DNA of 55,324 nt from Pseudomonadota bacterium (GTDB lineage: Bacteria; Desulfobacterota; Syntrophobacteria; Syntrophobacterales; Syntrophobacteraceae), in assembly GCA_023416335.1 (NCBI GenBank), contig JAEZHY010000105.1:1-55324 (forward strand). Direction: 5' to 3'. Positions 17,079 to 26,665 of this stretch are shown here, in pieces. The notes under the pieces were generated by a model. The model was not told the DNA's origin. It saw nothing but the letters and a program-made list of their open reading frames with translations, and made no database searches. The first letter of the stretch is position 1. Each line of letters begins with the position of its first letter. Both the position numbers and the translations under genes were made by a program.

Positions 17079-18254
17079 ATGAAAATTAGAATAATGTTCG
17101 TAGACGACGACTCCAAGATGCTGGCAGGCCTTCAGAAGAGATTTCGAGGCATGCGCAATGAATGGGAAATGACGTTTGTCGGCAGTGGACGCGAAGCTCT
17201 GGAAAACCTCCAGAGGGAGCCCTTTCACGTCCTGGTGACCGACATGCGAATGCCGGAAATGGACGGCACTGAATTGCTGCGCCGGGTTGAGAAACTCTAC
17301 CCCCAAATCGTGCGCATAATCGTCTCGGAGAATTCGGATGCGGAAATGATCCTGAAAACCGCCGGTCCCGCCCATCAGTTCCTTCACAAGCCGTGTGAGG
17401 CAGGAAAACTGAAAATGGCCGTGGCACGTGCCGGTGCGATGCGCAGCCTGCTCGAAAACGAAGCTCTGATAAACCTGATCTCCGGAATCGAATCTCTGCC
17501 GAGCCTGCCTTCGTTGTACACGGAGGTGATAAATGAGGCAAACTCCCCGAACGGTTCACTCAACAAAGTAGGGGAAATCATCTCCAAAGACGTGGGCATG
17601 TCCGCAAAAATCCTCCAGTTGGTGAACTCACCCTTCTTCGGACTTCCCTCTCATGTCAACAGCCCGGTCAGGGCGGTCCGCCTGCTGGGACTCGAGACGA
17701 TCAAGTCCCTCATTCTTTCCGTGAAAATTTTTTCCCAGTTCAACAGGTCCGGCTTGCCCGGCTTTCCTATTTCCAGGCTGTGGAATCACAGTATTGCAAC
17801 GGGCATAATCGCCAGAGGCATAGCGACTCAAAAGGACTCGGGCCAGAACAGGATAGACGAGGCTTTCATGGCGGGCCTGCTCCACGACGTTGGAAAACTG
17901 ATCCTGGTGGACAGGCTTCCGCAACAATACCTCGAGATAACGGCAATGGAGAAGTCCCTGCGGTGCCCCCTCTGGGAAGCCGAGCAAAAGGTCCTCGGCA
18001 CCACGCACGCACAGGTCGGAGCCTACCTGATGGGCATCTGGGGACTTTCCGAATCCATCGTAGAGACTCTTGCGTACCACCACTACCCGTCCAGGTGCCC
18101 GAATAAGAGTTTCAGCACCCTCTCGGCCGTGCACCTCGCGAACTCCATCGAGCATGAAAGCAGCACGGGTTCCAGCGAGAACAGGCTCGATTTCGAATAC
18201 CTGGAAAAGCTCGGGATAGACGATCAGGGACGGGATATGGCCGGTACGGCTTAG
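17079..18254 (+). CDS. Response regulator with HDOD output domain
   Basis: A 391-residue protein. The receiver domain (1-120) is complete: acidic pocket DDD 9-11, phosphoacceptor D55 (VLVTDMRMPEMDG) and the switch Lys in HKP (about 104). An HDOD domain follows (about 130-330: LPSLPSLYTEV, MSAKILQLVNSPFFGL, AVRLLGLETIKSLILS, FMAGLLHDVGKLIL). The HD pair of LLHDVGK is kept, although many HDOD domains have lost catalysis. HDOD response regulators act in motility, stress or c-di-GMP-linked signalling. It probably depends on the sigma-54 promoter at 16772 and hence on the upstream activator. The partner kinase is not evident; the hybrid kinase at 18992 is a nearby candidate. Confidence 0.9.
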   Translation: MKIRIMFVDDDSKMLAGLQKRFRGMRNEWEMTFVGSGREALENLQREPFHVLVTDMRMPEMDGTELLRRVEKLYPQIVRIIVSENSDAEMILKTAGPAHQFLHKPCEAGKLKMAVARAGAMRSLLENEALINLISGIESLPSLPSLYTEVINEANSPNGSLNKVGEIISKDVGMSAKILQLVNSPFFGLPSHVNSPVRAVRLLGLETIKSLILSVKIFSQFNRSGLPGFPISRLWNHSIATGIIARGIATQKDSGQNRIDEAFMAGLLHDVGKLILVDRLPQQYLEITAMEKSLRCPLWEAEQKVLGTTHAQVGAYLMGIWGLSESIVETLAYHHYPSRCPNKSFSTLSAVHLANSIEHESSTGSSENRLDFEYLEKLGIDDQGRDMAGTA

Positions 18255-18371
18255 CCGCAGTCGGACGGAGGACGGTGGCTGGGGACGGGCCGAAAAACAG
18301 TCCGTTGCGCTCATCTTGCGCTCACACGCCCGGATTCAGGAATCCTGCATCAAAGAGGAAGCCGATAATGG

Positions 18372-18394
18372 AAATGGCGGCATGCCGCCATTTT
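18372..18394 (+). terminator. Hairpin terminator between convergent genes
   Basis: AAATGGCGGC, AT, GCCGCCATTT followed by TGT forms a strong stem about 120 bp after the receiver-HDOD stop. Flanking A and T runs allow it to work on either strand for the convergent lspA. Confidence 0.6.
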
Positions 18395-18419
18395 GTAAGG
18401 ATCCCCCCGGCTTTAGCCG

Positions 18420-18923
18420 CTATCCTCTGTGTACGGCCGCCTTCACCAGGTGAGCGAGAAAGCAGAGCAGTGCGAGCGCTGCACCCAGAGCGATCGCCAC
18501 GTCCGCGATATTGAAGATATATGGATGAAAGCCGATCAGGCCGAGGTTGAGAAAGTCCACCACTCCCCCGACGGTAACCCTGTCGATCAGATTACTCAGT
18601 GCCCCTCCGCAGAATGCCGACAGGCCGATTACGGAAAAAGGACGCAATCCGGGGCTCAGCAGCAGGACAAGTATAACCAGGCCCAGGAACACCGCAACTC
18701 CTGTCGTGACGGTACGCCCGCGCCACGCTTCCGGCAGGAGTCATTCAAAACTGAATACCGCACCCTTGTTCTCCGTGTAGTCGAGCTTCAGCATTCCGCC
18801 TGCGACGGAATAGACTTTTGTCCGAGGCAGGTGGGAACGGGCAATCTCTTTTGTTATCTGATCGCTTGCGATGCTCAGAATGAGGATGAACACAACCAGG
18901 AAGATTCTTTTAGTATGCGCCAT
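18420..18923 (-). pseudogene. lspA: lspA, prolipoprotein signal peptidase, with in-frame TGA
   Basis: LspA is the inner-membrane aspartyl peptidase that removes signal peptides from lipoproteins. The 167-codon frame is full length for the family. It has the first membrane segment and SDQITK, DYTENKGAVFSF, then a TGA at codon 61 (complement of 18741-18743), then LLPEAWRG in the same frame, membrane segments, and both catalytic Asp motifs (SNLIDR and FNIADVAI). ATG 18923 has GAGGAAAT upstream. One substitution (for example GGA to TGA) explains the break; there is no frameshift. I see no convincing SECIS after the TGA, so Sec insertion is unlikely. Nonsense mutation, readthrough or sequence error remain. 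Located 68 bp after the hybrid kinase start of the same strand's upstream gene end. Confidence 0.8.
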
Positions 18924-18991
18924 TAATTTCCTCGAAGCCGGCTTCCCTTGCCGGATGCACGGTCCGCCGGCAAAACGCTTCCCACCCGTTC

Positions 18992-21766
18992 TCACGAGTC
19001 CAGCACGCTCCGAACCGCTCTGGCGAGTTCACTTTGATTCAGCGGTTTCATCAGGAACTCGCGGATCCCGATTTTCCCGGCCTTCTCCGACGTCATCCTG
19101 TCGGTGAAGCCGGTGCACAAAATTACCGGCAGGCCCGGCCGGATTCGCATCATCTCACGGGCCAGGACCGCTCCCGTTATATTCGGCATTGTATAATCCG
19201 TAATGACGAGGTCGAAATAATCCGGTTTCCGCGAAAAGAGATCCAGGGCGTCCATGCCGTCCGTCTTACTGACGACCTCATAGCCGAGGCATTCAAGCAT
19301 TTTTCGCCCGACCTCGGCAAGAACTTCCTCATCGTCAACGATCAGGATTTTCTCGGTACCGCGCGGAACATCGGTATCAGCATCTTTTTTTCGCGGTGCT
19401 CTTTCCTCCATGCTCGGCAGATAGATATGAAAGGTCGAACCCTTCATCGGCCGACTGAAAACCTCGACGGCGCCATGAAGTCTTTGCACGATTCCGTGCA
19501 CCACGGCGAGTCCCAATCCGCTCCCCTTGCCCGGCCCCTTGGTGGTGAAATAAGGGTCGAAAATGCGCTCCATAATTTCGGGGGGTATCCCGTGGCCGGT
19601 ATCGCCGACCGTCAGTTTCAAATACCGCCCGGGTCTTAAATTCCGATGATGGGTAACGGCCTTCGCGTCCAGTTCCTCCGGAACAAGGCTCACCTCCAGA
19701 ATCCCCCCGGACTCTTCCATTGCATGGAAGGAGTTCGTGCAAAGATTTGTCACCAGTTGATGGATTCTGGCAGGGTCTGCCTGAACGACATCATCGCCAT
19801 CGGCAATATTCGTTCGAATTTCAATGGTGGAGGGCAGTGAGGCCCTGAGCAACTGAAGCGCTTCCCTGACAACCGGACCGATCTCGATAGTCTTTCGATC
19901 GTCTTCCGCCTTCATCCGGCTGAAGACAAGGATCTGCTTGACCAGGTCTCTTGCACGCATTGCCGCATTGAAAACCTGGTCGAGATTCCGCCTGACCGGA
20001 CTCTGTTCCGGCAGGCCTGCCAGGCTCAACTCCGTATATCCGATGATTGCGGCCAGGATATTATTGAAATCATGGGCAATCCCTCCGGCCAAGGTCCCGA
20101 TTGCCTCCATCTTCTGGGACTGGTGCAGCATGGCCTCCAGTTTCTGCCTCTCTTCCTCTGCCCGCTTGCGCTCGCGCACATCGGCAATCAATGCGGACGC
20201 CATGTCCCTGAAGTTGTTCGACAGCGCAGCCAGTTCCTTGATTTTGCTCTCGGGCCACTCTATTGGAGTTGCATTGTCGATTCGTTTAGGAAAAGACCTT
20301 GTCAATGCCTGCAACTTCACTATGGTGGAAACGAATCCTTTGCTGAAAATGTGGGACAGGGCAACCGTAACCAGGATCAGTATACCCAGAAGGGCGAGCG
20401 AGAAGATGCCGGTCCGGGTCACATTATCGATCACGGGCTGAAAGGACGCTTCCACCACAACTTTCCAGCCGAATTCGGGGCTGAGCGGCAGGACGGAGAT
20501 GAACAGCGAATCCTTCCATCGCGTCATCGTCCCTGCTCCGGGTTTCGAGTTGGGCAGCCAGTGCACGATCCCGTTCGCCTCGATCCCATCCTTCCCGGCA
20601 AAGGGACGGAGCAAGCGGTCCATGACCTTGAGATTCCGAATAGTACTGGCGATTACCCTTCCACTCCCGTCAATCAGGCTGAGGTTTATGCGATCCGTTT
20701 CGGCAAGATTCTCGAGCATGAAATAGAAGTGTGTAATATCGACGACTCCCGAACAAAAACCCTGGTATTCTCCAGATATTACGATGGGAGCGAGCAGGAC
20801 CGCCACCGGGGCCGGGTGACCGAGCCTACCCATAAGGATATCCGGAATAAACGGTTTCTTTTTTTCTTTCAGTATCGAGAGGAATTCGCGGTCGGAAAAG
20901 TCGATTCCAAGGTTCGACCTGCCGTTTTCATCCATTAGCGGATAATAGGCCACGGTAACGGCATTTTTGTCGAGCACTCCCAATTTCTTGTAGGCCGGAG
21001 CGGCAGCCTTGATCGTTTCGATATAGTGCTGCATTTCCGAAACGGGCGTCACATCCGGATTGCCAACTATTGCGGCCAGGGTCTGAACATTCTGGTGGTG
21101 TTCGCTGATCCAATTGGCGAGGCTGTTCCGCGCAATCTCTGAGGTATAGGAGACCTTGGATGCAAGGGCAGCCCGCTCCCTGTCCGCATAAGCCCAGGTA
21201 CCTTTCAGAAAAAAGAATGCGGCTGGAATAACCACTAGGGACACCATCACGACGAAAAGCAATTGCGAGTAAGGCATCCGCCTTGCCGTTGAATTTCTTC
21301 CGAACATTCGCACGAGCACATAGGCCAAAACCGCCATGAGGGTATTGAACACTCCGTTTACGGCCTGTTTCAGCATGATGAGCGTTGAAGTGTCGGGCTG
21401 AATGCCGAGCAGGTAATGTTGGAAGAAATAACCTAGAGGCATTCCCAGGCATACCCAAAACACAATATCGTATATGACGAGGTTCCCTCTGCGCTTCGCG
21501 TACAGGACTGCGACGAACAGCGACTCGAGCGTGAACAGGACCACCGACCAGGGATGGTTCCACAGGAAGAAGGTACAACTCGCCGCAATAAGTCCCGCAA
21601 CAACGGCATACACGCCGCCGCCGACCAGTATCGCGAGCATTACCAAAAAAGATCCCGCCAACAGGTCTATATTGGTGAACAACTCCAGTTCATGCCAATT
21701 CGCGGCGAATCCCATTAGACCGAGAATGACACAACCCGGCAGTTTGAGCGAAGTTTTCACATGCAT
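18992..21766 (-). CDS. Hybrid histidine kinase with Cache sensor
   Basis: A 924-residue membrane sensor. Residues 1-160 hold several hydrophobic segments. Another membrane segment (about 170-192) leads into a periplasmic double-Cache-like region (200-440: YKKLGVLDKNAVTVAYYP, SLIDGSGRVIAST), a membrane segment (about 450-470) and a HAMP-like linker. HisKA follows (GTLAGGIAHDFNNILAAIIG, His near 560), then HATPase (NLCTNSFHAM, VGDTGHGIP, GKGSGLGLAVVHG) and a C-terminal receiver with phosphoacceptor in LVITDYTMPN. Cache domains bind small organic ligands. The gene is preceded by dyad sites and a possible sigma-54 site. lspA lies downstream on the same strand. A phosphorelay partner is not obvious. 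Confidence 0.9.
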   Translation of the reverse strand: MHVKTSLKLPGCVILGLMGFAANWHELELFTNIDLLAGSFLVMLAILVGGGVYAVVAGLIAASCTFFLWNHPWSVVLFTLESLFVAVLYAKRRGNLVIYDIVFWVCLGMPLGYFFQHYLLGIQPDTSTLIMLKQAVNGVFNTLMAVLAYVLVRMFGRNSTARRMPYSQLLFVVMVSLVVIPAAFFFLKGTWAYADRERAALASKVSYTSEIARNSLANWISEHHQNVQTLAAIVGNPDVTPVSEMQHYIETIKAAAPAYKKLGVLDKNAVTVAYYPLMDENGRSNLGIDFSDREFLSILKEKKKPFIPDILMGRLGHPAPVAVLLAPIVISGEYQGFCSGVVDITHFYFMLENLAETDRINLSLIDGSGRVIASTIRNLKVMDRLLRPFAGKDGIEANGIVHWLPNSKPGAGTMTRWKDSLFISVLPLSPEFGWKVVVEASFQPVIDNVTRTGIFSLALLGILILVTVALSHIFSKGFVSTIVKLQALTRSFPKRIDNATPIEWPESKIKELAALSNNFRDMASALIADVRERKRAEEERQKLEAMLHQSQKMEAIGTLAGGIAHDFNNILAAIIGYTELSLAGLPEQSPVRRNLDQVFNAAMRARDLVKQILVFSRMKAEDDRKTIEIGPVVREALQLLRASLPSTIEIRTNIADGDDVVQADPARIHQLVTNLCTNSFHAMEESGGILEVSLVPEELDAKAVTHHRNLRPGRYLKLTVGDTGHGIPPEIMERIFDPYFTTKGPGKGSGLGLAVVHGIVQRLHGAVEVFSRPMKGSTFHIYLPSMEERAPRKKDADTDVPRGTEKILIVDDEEVLAEVGRKMLECLGYEVVSKTDGMDALDLFSRKPDYFDLVITDYTMPNITGAVLAREMMRIRPGLPVILCTGFTDRMTSEKAGKIGIREFLMKPLNQSELARAVRSVLDS

Positions 21767-21820
21767 TAAAAGAATCCTGCAAAGATATTGCGGGCACCGC
21801 CGTATTACGTCCCGGATGAA

Positions 21821-21875
21821 AATTGATTACTTTCCGGCAGAGCGGATGAAAATGCAATATCAAACGTAATCAATT
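21821..21875. promoter_or_regulatory. Long-arm dyad upstream of hybrid kinase
   Basis: AATTGATTAC (21821-21830) faces GTAATCAATT (21866-21875), a perfect 10-bp inverted repeat with a 35-nt gap, and GGATGAAAAT occurs twice, 30 bp apart, within the same stretch. It lies 55-110 bp upstream of the kinase start. An operator or looped leader is possible. Confidence 0.4.
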
Positions 21876-21895
21876 AGTCTTCGAGAATTAATGTC

Positions 21896-21911
21896 GCATT
21901 TGGCATGCCAA
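21896..21911 (-). promoter_or_regulatory. Possible sigma-54 promoter of hybrid kinase
   Basis: On the minus strand TTGGCATG, CCAA, ATGC has GG and GC ten bases apart; only the first T of TTGC is changed. It points toward the kinase gene 130 bp away. TTGGCATGCCAA is also a palindrome, so it may be an operator instead. Confidence 0.3.
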
Positions 21912-22024
21912 CCAAATAATCGGACACACAAGGGGTACAGCAACTGGACAATCGGAAAAGCGAATCGAGTGATGTGCCGGAAAGCGACGGGATATTTACC
22001 CGAAAGCATTCGACCGATTCGACC

Positions 22025-22310
22025 TGCCGGGGCAGGGTCCCCGGACCGGGGGGGCTGTTGCCCAATGAAGACGGACCTGGTTCCCGTGCATTTTGCGACG
22101 GAGCCCCCAATCCCGTCATCCCGGCAGTGCTTTTGAGCCGGGAACCAGGTTTTTAAGGTCTTGAATTCACGATTAATCCGCCCTGGAAGCCTGGATTCCG
22201 GTTGAGCTTGTCCTGATCGAAGAGAAAGGCCGGAATGATGACACCGGGCTCTGCAAGTCATGCGAGGCTTGCGATGATTTGGGCAACAGCCCCCGAATCC
22301 CGGGGAACCG
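22025..22310. repeat. R2 nested palindromic element, copy C
   Basis: GTTGCCCAAT starts at 22057 and faces ATTTGGGCAAC at 22277-22287. Inside are CCCGTCATCCCGGCAGTGC, GAGCCGGGAACCAGG, GAAGCCTGGATTCCGG, the TGTCCTGATCGAAGAGAA module and GCCGGAATGATGAC. The outer arms have drifted (GGTCCCCGG and CCGGGGAACC). No gene lies in 21767-22436. Confidence 0.85.
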
Positions 22311-22324
22311 GCGGACAAGAGCCG

Positions 22325-22360
22325 GTAGGGTGGGCACCGGCATTATCGTGCCCACCGACC
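22325..22360. repeat. R3 palindromic repeat
   Basis: GTAGGGTGGGCACCGG, short loop, CGTGCCCACCGACC. It immediately follows R2 copy C and precedes the chemoreceptor 3' end. Confidence 0.7.
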
Positions 22361-22436
22361 GTCTATTGGAAAAGAGGGAATCTGGAGCTTCCGGCCCCGG
22401 GGCGGACAGGGGGCCGTAGGTCATGTTCACAAGCCG

Positions 22437-24044
22437 TTAAAAATCCTCAATTTCTTTATTCATCTCGATGAGTTTTCCGGAATTGACCGCGCCCGATTTG
22501 CCGCCCTCTCCTTTCGTGCGGCTCACCAGTGCCTTCCTGGAAGGGGTTCCGGACTGCATTCGTCCGGCGGAACGGGCAGTTTGCCCTGCGGCTTTTGCCC
22601 CATTCTGTTTTCCGGCACCTCGGCAGATCGCAATGAGGTCCGCCACGAAGTCCCTCAACTGTTCGGCCTGGGCGCTCATCTCCTCGGATGCCGAAGCAGA
22701 TTCTTCGGCATTTGCCGCATTGAGCTGGACCACCCGGTCCATTTCGGATACGGCCTTGTTGAGTTGATCGATTCCATTTGCCTGCTCGTTTGAAGCCGCG
22801 GCGATTTCTCCTACGAGTTCTCCCGATTTGGCAACAGTTAAGGCAACTTCCCTGAAATCGCCGTTTGTTGTCCGGACCAGATCGGAACCGTCCTTTACCC
22901 TCTTTGCTGTGCCCTCAATGAGGTCCGCGGTCGTTTTTGCCGCCTCGGCCGCTCTCAGCGCCAGGTTCCTGACTTCATCGGCCACGACTGCAAAACCGGC
23001 CCCGGCCTCTCCGGCACGGGCCGCTTCAACCGCCGCGTTGAGCGCAAGCAGGTTTGTCTGGAATGCGATCTCATCGATGCTCTTTACGATCTTTCGTGTT
23101 TCGTCGGATGCCTTCGAAATCTCATCCATCGAAGCCGTCAACTTGTCCATGGAGATTTCTGCTTTGTCCACAACCTTGCCGGCTTCAGTCATCAGCCGAT
23201 TTGCCTGGGACGCATTCTCGGCATTCTGGCCGGTCATGGAAGCCATTTCTTCGAGAGAAGAGGAGGTCTCTTCGAGCGACGCCGCCTGCTCCGAGCTTCC
23301 TTCGGCCAGTTCCTGGCTGGAGGAGGATACCTGCCTGGACGCCGAGGCCACCTGGTCGGCCCCATCGCTCAGTCCCGCGATCACCCGGTTGAGGCGCCTC
23401 GTTATGTTCAGGCCGAGGAAGACCGCGATAAAAGTTCCGAGCAGAATGGCCGCACCGCCCAATGCAATCAGAAGGAACCTGGACTGCTCCGCCTGCTCGG
23501 AAGTCCTCACCGCATCTTCCTCGGCAAGGTCTATCTCGTACTGGGCAAACGAGTCGAACAAACCGAGCATCTTGCTCTGCGGCTCGACGATTTTCTCCAT
23601 TATGAGATCGGCAGCTTCCTTGTCTTTTTCGGCAAGACCGAGTTCGACGGCTTTGTCGGAGAGTTCCAATATCTTCGCCAGGTTTTGCTTTATTTCCGCA
23701 AACATCTCCCGGCCTTTGGCCGAATGGAGACTCTTTTCCATCTCCGCCAGCTTTTTGCCGGTCTCGGCCTTTCCCAATTCGTAATTAGCCTTCTGCTTTT
23801 CCTCCATCTTCCGGTCTGAAGTCAGTGTCAGGTTTGCCCGGGAACGAGCCAGCAGGTCATAATCCTTCATAAGTTCATACAGAGTGCTCAACTGGGGGAT
23901 TCGCACTTTTACCAGCGTACCGATTTCGGTCGACAGGGAACCGATGCGGTAGATTCCCGTGAATACTAATGCAGTCGAAATCAGGAGCAGCATGCCGAAC
24001 CCGATTCCCAGTTTTTTGCCTAATCCTGCCCTATCCAGTATCAT
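22437..24044 (-). CDS. Methyl-accepting chemotaxis protein
   Basis: A 535-residue chemoreceptor. Membrane segment 1 (about 10-32) is followed by a periplasmic four-helix-bundle-like sensor region (35-185), membrane segment 2 (about 188-212), HAMP, and a long cytoplasmic signalling coiled coil. The highly conserved hairpin tip reads [20 protein letters not shown] with [18 protein letters not shown]. Methylation-type Glu/Gln pairs are visible ([19 protein letters not shown]). The C-terminal tail is rich in Ala, Gly and Lys and lacks a clear CheR/CheB tether pentapeptide. I chose ATG 24044, with AAAGGGAAG upstream, over the in-frame TTG at 24062. No che genes are adjacent, so it is an orphan receptor. 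Confidence 0.92.
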   Translation of the reverse strand: MILDRAGLGKKLGIGFGMLLLISTALVFTGIYRIGSLSTEIGTLVKVRIPQLSTLYELMKDYDLLARSRANLTLTSDRKMEEKQKANYELGKAETGKKLAEMEKSLHSAKGREMFAEIKQNLAKILELSDKAVELGLAEKDKEAADLIMEKIVEPQSKMLGLFDSFAQYEIDLAEEDAVRTSEQAEQSRFLLIALGGAAILLGTFIAVFLGLNITRRLNRVIAGLSDGADQVASASRQVSSSSQELAEGSSEQAASLEETSSSLEEMASMTGQNAENASQANRLMTEAGKVVDKAEISMDKLTASMDEISKASDETRKIVKSIDEIAFQTNLLALNAAVEAARAGEAGAGFAVVADEVRNLALRAAEAAKTTADLIEGTAKRVKDGSDLVRTTNGDFREVALTVAKSGELVGEIAAASNEQANGIDQLNKAVSEMDRVVQLNAANAEESASASEEMSAQAEQLRDFVADLIAICRGAGKQNGAKAAGQTARSAGRMQSGTPSRKALVSRTKGEGGKSGAVNSGKLIEMNKEIEDF

Positions 24045-24399
24045 TTCTTCCCTTTCCGACAATCTTGTTGTTTATAAAAATTCTCCACGCCCTCAGACTT
24101 GGCCTCCTGTAAACCTCAACCTGAGGGCCTCACCCTTCCTGCAATTTCGACTTTTTACGCAGCTTTCGCTATCGATCATCCTTTAAAAAACCGCTCCAAT
24201 TGCTCTGGATCACTGTAGATCCCGTCTTTCAGAACTGCATTCCTCCCCGAGATTCATTGCGTTGAGGCGGTTCCGCCCGGCGGTACCGCAATCGGAAATA
24301 CGGACATGCTCCCGCCCGATTTACAATTTGCGCCCCAGTTCTTTTGCCGCCCGATGTTGTAACTTGGAATCGTTTCGGACAAAATTTCAGGAGGACGCT

Positions 24400-26565
24400 A
24401 TGCGTTTGCCTTTGAGGTTTCCGTCGCACAGGATTGTCCTATTTGGGATCGGGCTGCTGATTCTCACCTGTACGGGTCAGGTCGGGGCAACCATATCCAT
24501 CAACTCTACCAGTCAGAACCTGAGCACCCTGCCTTCAGCCCCGGTTCGCGAGCAGGCAAAGCCGAACAGCGGGAACTTCCAGGTACTGGCTAACAACGAT
24601 CTCGGAATGCATTGCGAGGTCCGGGACCACCGCGTCCTGAGCCTGCTCCCCCTGTTCAACTGCATGCATGCCCAGGTAATAAAAAAGGGCAATCCTCCTC
24701 AGATTTTGAAGGATACTTCTACACAACTCTTCTATTCCGCCTCGTCCAATCCGAACGATCCAATACTTGCAAAACCAGCCCTGTCGCCGATCTATAAAAC
24801 CGACTTCTGGGACCCTAACCTGAACTCGACAGACTGCCTCGGCTTCGACGGATACAACGCACTCTATCCGCCCGGCATTCTATCGGCTTTCCCACTCACT
24901 CCCGACACGGGCCTTCCCGTCCCGGACATCGAAAGGCTTTACCTCGGTGACGGAAAACTGATCGCCGACCAGCAGAAAATGCCCGGGATCGGTAATCCCG
25001 GGGCGGCAAACGCGCCGCAGGCGTTCAACCGTTTCAATACCGACTATCCCTTCTTCATTTCGTTTCCATTTGGATACACGCTGAAATCGGTAAACTGGTT
25101 TGCAGCGGAGGGCATTCCCGTGTCTCCCGTGGATGATTTCGGCCGCTACAACCCCTTTCCCGTCATGCGTGTGCAGGCAGTCGATAAAACCGGCAGTCTG
25201 ACCGGAAAGACCGGCGCAGTCATTGCTTCGATCGACACGGTCACTCCGGTGGCGGCCGAAATAACCTGCTATAAGTGCCACACCTCCTCAAAAGATGGAG
25301 GAACCGGGATCCCGGCGTGCATTCCCGGCACGGACGCCAACTGTAAGGCCCTGGGTTCTTCCTACTCCGGCACCCAATTTACAGTGGCCACATCGGCTGA
25401 CGACACATCGGTCTTTTCAGCCGGGGTCAAACAGGAATGGGCCGCGGCCACGAACATCGTCAGGCTCCACGACGCCAGGAACGGAACACAGCTCGAGTCG
25501 GCTGCTCCCGTAGTCTGCCAGACCTGCCATTACAGCCCCGCCCTGGATCTCGCCCAGGTCGGCCCGATGGGACCGGCTGATGCCGATGCCAACGGCAGGA
25601 CACAGAGGATCCACCACACAAATACGAGGGCCGTCCACACTTTCCATTCGGGCTTGAACCTGTTTCCTGACATGCCGGCCCCAAACGATCCGAAGCGGTT
25701 TGACTCCACCACGGGCAAGCCGATTGTTAACACTCTCGTCCAGACGGCGCTCGAAAGCTCCTGCTATCTTTGCCACCCCGGGAAGGAAACGAAATGCCTT
25801 CGGGGGGCCATGTTCAACGGCGGTCTGGTATGCCAGGACTGCCATGGCGGAATGAAGCAGGTAGGAGACGACTTCTCGCTCGGATTTTCCGAATCGTCTC
25901 CGTTCCCCTCCGGCATGACCGCCGGCAAACGAATCCCATGGATGAGCGAGCCCGGATGCCAGTCCTGCCACACTGGAGATGCGATGGACAACCTGACCTC
26001 AGACCCCAACGTGATCAAGTCCTCGGACGGAATTCGCCTGTTAAGGGCCTATCGATCGAACGACCCGACAGCCACTCCGATCGTTGCAACCAACCGACGT
26101 TTTGCCGAAAATCAGACGTCCGACGGCCGGCAGATACTCTTTCGAGCAAGCCGGGAAGCCCACGCAAATCTCTCGTGTGAAACATGCCACGGCAGCACCC
26201 ATGCCGAATGGCCCGTCGTCGGTGCCTCAGGAGCCGATGTCGCAAACGACAACATCGCGGCCATCCAGCTGCAGGGGTATCCGGGTGTAATAATGGAATG
26301 CACTGTCTGCCATACCGGTACGATGGCCGATTCCCTGAACGGCCCTCATGGCATGCACCCGGTTGCACAGAGCTGGGCCAAAGGCCACCGCCGACTCGCC
26401 GACCGCAACAGGAATGCCTGTCGTACATGTCACGGTTCCAGAGGAAAGGGTACCGTCCTGTCCAAAGTGCGCACAAACAGGACATTTTCCTCAAACGGAA
26501 GGACCAGGAATTTGCAGGCCGGCACTTTACTCGACTGCGGCATGTGCCATTGGAATCCACTGTAA
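24400..26565 (+). CDS. Secreted nonaheme c-type cytochrome
   Basis: A 721-residue exported protein with nine CxxCH haem c sites: CYKCH, CQTCH, CYLCH, CQDCH, CQSCH, CETCH, CTVCH, CRTCH and CGMCH. All lie in the C-terminal 60 percent, after about 270 haem-free residues. A signal peptide (about 1-35, RLPLRFPSHRIVLFGIGLLI) directs it to the periplasm or beyond. GGAGG just before ATG 24400 decides the start. The haem-free N-terminal half (NNDLGMHCEVRDHRV) has no motif I can name. Extracytoplasmic electron transfer is the likely role. No cytochrome partner, porin or quinol oxidase gene is adjacent, so donor and acceptor are unknown. A transcription-stopping hairpin follows the gene. Confidence 0.88.
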   Translation: MRLPLRFPSHRIVLFGIGLLILTCTGQVGATISINSTSQNLSTLPSAPVREQAKPNSGNFQVLANNDLGMHCEVRDHRVLSLLPLFNCMHAQVIKKGNPPQILKDTSTQLFYSASSNPNDPILAKPALSPIYKTDFWDPNLNSTDCLGFDGYNALYPPGILSAFPLTPDTGLPVPDIERLYLGDGKLIADQQKMPGIGNPGAANAPQAFNRFNTDYPFFISFPFGYTLKSVNWFAAEGIPVSPVDDFGRYNPFPVMRVQAVDKTGSLTGKTGAVIASIDTVTPVAAEITCYKCHTSSKDGGTGIPACIPGTDANCKALGSSYSGTQFTVATSADDTSVFSAGVKQEWAAATNIVRLHDARNGTQLESAAPVVCQTCHYSPALDLAQVGPMGPADADANGRTQRIHHTNTRAVHTFHSGLNLFPDMPAPNDPKRFDSTTGKPIVNTLVQTALESSCYLCHPGKETKCLRGAMFNGGLVCQDCHGGMKQVGDDFSLGFSESSPFPSGMTAGKRIPWMSEPGCQSCHTGDAMDNLTSDPNVIKSSDGIRLLRAYRSNDPTATPIVATNRRFAENQTSDGRQILFRASREAHANLSCETCHGSTHAEWPVVGASGADVANDNIAAIQLQGYPGVIMECTVCHTGTMADSLNGPHGMHPVAQSWAKGHRRLADRNRNACRTCHGSRGKGTVLSKVRTNRTFSSNGRTRNLQAGTLLDCGMCHWNPL

Positions 26566-26607
26566 ATGCCGAAAAGTCCGAACGGCTTTTCCACATCGCA
26601 AAAACAT

Positions 26608-26645
26608 GAGGCGTGGGGGGAACAGGCTCGATCACCCCACGCCTC
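26608..26645. terminator. Bidirectional hairpin between cytochrome and GGDEF genes
   Basis: GAGGCGTGGGG and CCCCACGCCTC form an 11-bp perfect stem with a 15-16-nt loop between convergent genes. On the minus strand the stem is followed by ATGTTTTTG, so it suits the GGDEF gene best. Confidence 0.7.
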
Positions 26646-26665
26646 GTTCGATCTGAATCAAAGAA

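Noticed and set aside
18738..18745. Selenocysteine codon in lspA
   Set aside because: LspA has no catalytic Cys at this place, and the sequence after the TGA shows no convincing SECIS hairpin.
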